Positions 5,023 to 7,109 of a stretch of 7,109 nucleotides of DNA are shown piece by piece. The number at the start of each line of letters is the position of its first letter. Positions within the stretch are counted from its first letter, which is position 1. Below the pieces are notes generated by a model, which had not been told where the DNA came from, searched no databases, and saw only the letters and a list, made by a program, of their open reading frames with translations. The translations under genes were made by a program, and so were the position numbers. This DNA comes from Alphaproteobacteria bacterium (GTDB lineage: Bacteria > Pseudomonadota > Alphaproteobacteria > UBA11222): NCBI GenBank assembly GCA_003454415.1, contig DMKG01000195.1, forward strand, positions 3,339 through 10,447, read 5' to 3'.

Positions 5023-7109
5023 ATGGGAGTATTTGCAACCGGACAGGCCTACCGCCGCAAGGAAGACGCGCGTTTCATCACTGGACAGGGGCGTTATGGC
5101 GATGATGTGAATGCGCCGGGACAGGTCTATGCGGCCTTTGTCCGTTCGCCTTATGCCCATGCGCGCATCGCGGCCCTGGATCTGGACGAAGCAAAGGCTG
5201 CGCCCGGCGTGGTGGCGATCCTTACCGGCAGGGATATGGCGGAGAGCGGTCTGGGCGGCATGCCCTGCATCGCCAGTCTGACGGGGCGTGACGGCCGGGG
5301 GAATATCACCCCGTTCCGCCTGGCGCTGTGCCCGGAAATCGTGCGCCATGTAGGCGATCCTCTGGCGGTGGTGCTGGCGGAAAGCTGGCGGGAGGCCAGT
5401 GACGCGGCGGATCTGGTGGCGGTCGAATATGAAGAATTGCCCTGCGTCACGGACGCCGCTTTGGCCCTGCTGCCGGATGCGCCGCAAATCTGGCCGGAAG
5501 CCCCCGGCAATCTGGTGGTGGACTGGGAACTGGGTGACAGGAAGGCCACGGATGCAGGCTTTGCCCGCGCGCGCCATGTGACCCGGCTGCATCTCATCAA
5601 CAACCGTGTGGTCGCCAACTCCATGGAGCCGCGCATGGTGATCGCCGAATATGATCCCGGGACGGATCATTATACGGTGCATACCGCGACACAGGGGGTG
5701 TTCCGCTGGCGTGGTCTCGTGGCCGGGGCGGTGTTTCATCTTCCGCCCGAATCCATGCGGGTGCGGACCTATGATGTGGGCGGCAGTTTCGGCATGAAGG
5801 CGTTCATCTACCCTGAACAGGTCACCGCCATCTGGGCCGCGAAGAAGATCGGCCGGCCGGTGAAATGGACGGCGGGACGCAGTGAGAGTTTCCTCAGCGA
5901 TCATCAGGGCCGCGACCAGATCTGCGATGCGGAGCTGGCGCTGGACGGGGACGGTCGGATGCTGGCGCTTCGGGCGCAGATCACGGGCAATGTGGGGGCC
6001 TATGCCTCGATCATGGGGCCGGGCATGTTCACCACCGGCGCGGGCGGTCTGCAGGTGGGGGTCTACGCCATTCCCGCCATGTATCTGAATGCGAAACCCG
6101 TCTTCACCAATACGGTGCCAACCGACGCCTATCGGGGCGCGGGGCGGCCCGAAGCCGCCTATCTGATCGAGCGGCTGGTGGATGCGGCGGCCCGCGAAAT
6201 GGGCATCGCGCCTGACGAGTTGCGCGCGCGCAATTTCATCCGTCCGGATCAGATGCCCTATGCCACCGCTGGCGGTTATGTCTATGACAGCGGCGATTTC
6301 CACCGCGTCATGCGCGAGGCGCAGCGTCTGGCCGATTGGGACGGGTTCACGGCGCGCCAGAAAGCCCGCAGGGCGGCAGGTAAGCTCTCTGGAATCGGCA
6401 TGGCCTTTTATGTGGAGAAATCTGGCGGTCCGCCCATGGAGACCGCGAAAGTCACCCTTTTGCCTGACGGCGCGGTATCGGTGTTCATGGGCAATCAGTC
6501 CAACGGCATGGGGCATGAAACGGTTTACGCCCAGATCGCCGCCGACGCCCTTGGCGTGCCGTTCGAGCGAATCCGCGTCAGCAGCGGCGACAGCAATGAA
6601 TTGCCGGCGGGCGGACTTTCCGGGGGCTCGGGCTCAGGACTGATGGGGAGCAGCGCGGCGCGCGCCGCTGCGGTGGAAGTGATCGCCAGGGCCAAACTTG
6701 CCGCCGCAAACGAGCTGGAGGCCGCCAGCGCCGACATCGAATATGAGGGCGGCATATTCCGGATCGTGGGCACGGACCGGACCATCACCCTTGGGGATGC
6801 GGCAAAGGCGGCTGGCCCGGAAGGGCTTACAGCCAATGCGGAATATCACAATACGCCATTTCAATTTCCCAATGGCTGCCATATCTGCGAGGTGGAGATC
6901 GATCCGGAAACCGGAGTCATCCGGGTGCTGAACTATACGGCGGTGGATGATTTCGGCCGTGTGCTGAACCCGATGATCGTCGAGGGGCAGGTGCATGGCG
7001 GCATCGTGCAGGGGCTGGGTCAGGCGCTGGGGGAGCACGCGGTCTATGATCCGCACAGCGGGCAATTGCTGAGCGGCTCCTTCCTCGATTACTGGATGCC
7101 GCGCGCCGC
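5023..7109 (+). CDS. Molybdopterin-binding large subunit of a form II CoxL-like / xanthine dehydrogenase family hydroxylase (cut by right edge)
   Basis: 695 codons of the large subunit of a molybdenum hydroxylase, a family usually near 770-800 aa. The N-terminal a/b hammerhead domain opens with RRKEDARFITGQGRYGDD (11-28). The Mo-cofactor domains follow. Gln224 in TATQG corresponds to the active-site Gln of xanthine oxidase and CoxL, and GGSFGMK (253-259) replaces the usual GGGFG. The active-site loop is AYRGAGR (369-375). This is the form II signature: the Cys that binds copper in true CO dehydrogenase (AYRCSFR) is absent, so CO oxidation is unlikely and the substrate is probably an organic compound. 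GMGHET (495-500) stands where most relatives have GQGHET. The catalytic Glu near the C-terminus lies beyond the edge. The start has AGGAAAGAG (5010-5018) upstream. FAD and 2Fe-2S partner subunits are not in the window. Confidence 0.92.
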   Translation, partial: MGVFATGQAYRRKEDARFITGQGRYGDDVNAPGQVYAAFVRSPYAHARIAALDLDEAKAAPGVVAILTGRDMAESGLGGMPCIASLTGRDGRGNITPFRLALCPEIVRHVGDPLAVVLAESWREASDAADLVAVEYEELPCVTDAALALLPDAPQIWPEAPGNLVVDWELGDRKATDAGFARARHVTRLHLINNRVVANSMEPRMVIAEYDPGTDHYTVHTATQGVFRWRGLVAGAVFHLPPESMRVRTYDVGGSFGMKAFIYPEQVTAIWAAKKIGRPVKWTAGRSESFLSDHQGRDQICDAELALDGDGRMLALRAQITGNVGAYASIMGPGMFTTGAGGLQVGVYAIPAMYLNAKPVFTNTVPTDAYRGAGRPEAAYLIERLVDAAAREMGIAPDELRARNFIRPDQMPYATAGGYVYDSGDFHRVMREAQRLADWDGFTARQKARRAAGKLSGIGMAFYVEKSGGPPMETAKVTLLPDGAVSVFMGNQSNGMGHETVYAQIAADALGVPFERIRVSSGDSNELPAGGLSGGSGSGLMGSSAARAAAVEVIARAKLAAANELEAASADIEYEGGIFRIVGTDRTITLGDAAKAAGPEGLTANAEYHNTPFQFPNGCHICEVEIDPETGVIRVLNYTAVDDFGRVLNPMIVEGQVHGGIVQGLGQALGEHAVYDPHSGQLLSGSFLDYWMPRA

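Noticed and set aside
4152..5024. A 290-codon minus-strand open frame opposite the LLM gene
   Set aside because: The plus-strand frame has clear luciferase-family motifs. The antisense product has no recognisable features.
4903..6516. A 537-codon minus-strand open frame across the CoxL-like gene
   Set aside because: It lies opposite strongly conserved Mo-hydroxylase coding sequence, has an Arg/His/Gly-rich unstructured-looking product, and spans the LLM/CoxL gene boundary.
5023..7109. Annotation as true aerobic CO dehydrogenase (CoxL form I)
   Set aside because: The active-site loop is AYRGAGR rather than AYRCSFR, so the copper-binding Cys is missing.

Overview
The window looks like a chromosomal segment of a GC-rich proteobacterium. 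It is most likely an alphaproteobacterium, but that is inferred from codon bias, gene styles and gene order, and no rRNA or other taxonomic marker is present. It holds two transcription units that diverge from a roughly 250-bp control region at about 3121-3374. There are no tRNA or rRNA genes, CRISPR arrays, insertion sequences or attachment sites.

Left half, minus strand: a compact nitrate/nitrite assimilation operon. It reads nirB (NADH-nitrite reductase large subunit, 811 aa, complete), nirD (small subunit, complete, with intact Rieske cluster ligands), then the first 113 codons of a molybdopterin nitrate reductase (nasA/narB type) that runs off the left edge. Intergenic spacing is almost nil: nirD starts 14 nt after the nirB stop, and nirD/nasA overlap in ATGA. 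The nitrate reductase would make nitrite and NirBD would reduce it to ammonium with NADH. About 60 bp upstream of nirB on the same strand is a good sigma-54 type -24/-12 promoter candidate, which fits nitrogen control through NtrC. No convincing NtrC site was found.

Right half, plus strand: a TetR-family regulator that strongly resembles the Vibrio LuxR/HapR/OpaR quorum-sensing master regulators. It is followed by a luciferase-like (LLM class) flavin-dependent oxidoreductase, and 19 nt later by the large, molybdenum-binding subunit of a xanthine dehydrogenase/CO dehydrogenase superfamily hydroxylase. That last gene has the AYRGAGR signature of form II CoxL-like proteins and is cut by the right edge after 695 codons. 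The last two genes are almost certainly co-transcribed. The regulator is in the same orientation, 84 bp upstream, and probably controls them, itself or both. The substrate of this oxidative module is unknown, and the partner FAD and 2Fe-2S subunits must lie to the right if they exist.

The nitrate half is conventional. The less familiar part is the pairing of a HapR-type regulator with an LLM oxidoreductase and a non-CO CoxL-like hydroxylase. Long open frames antisense to nirB and to the CoxL-like gene are codon-bias shadows and were not annotated.
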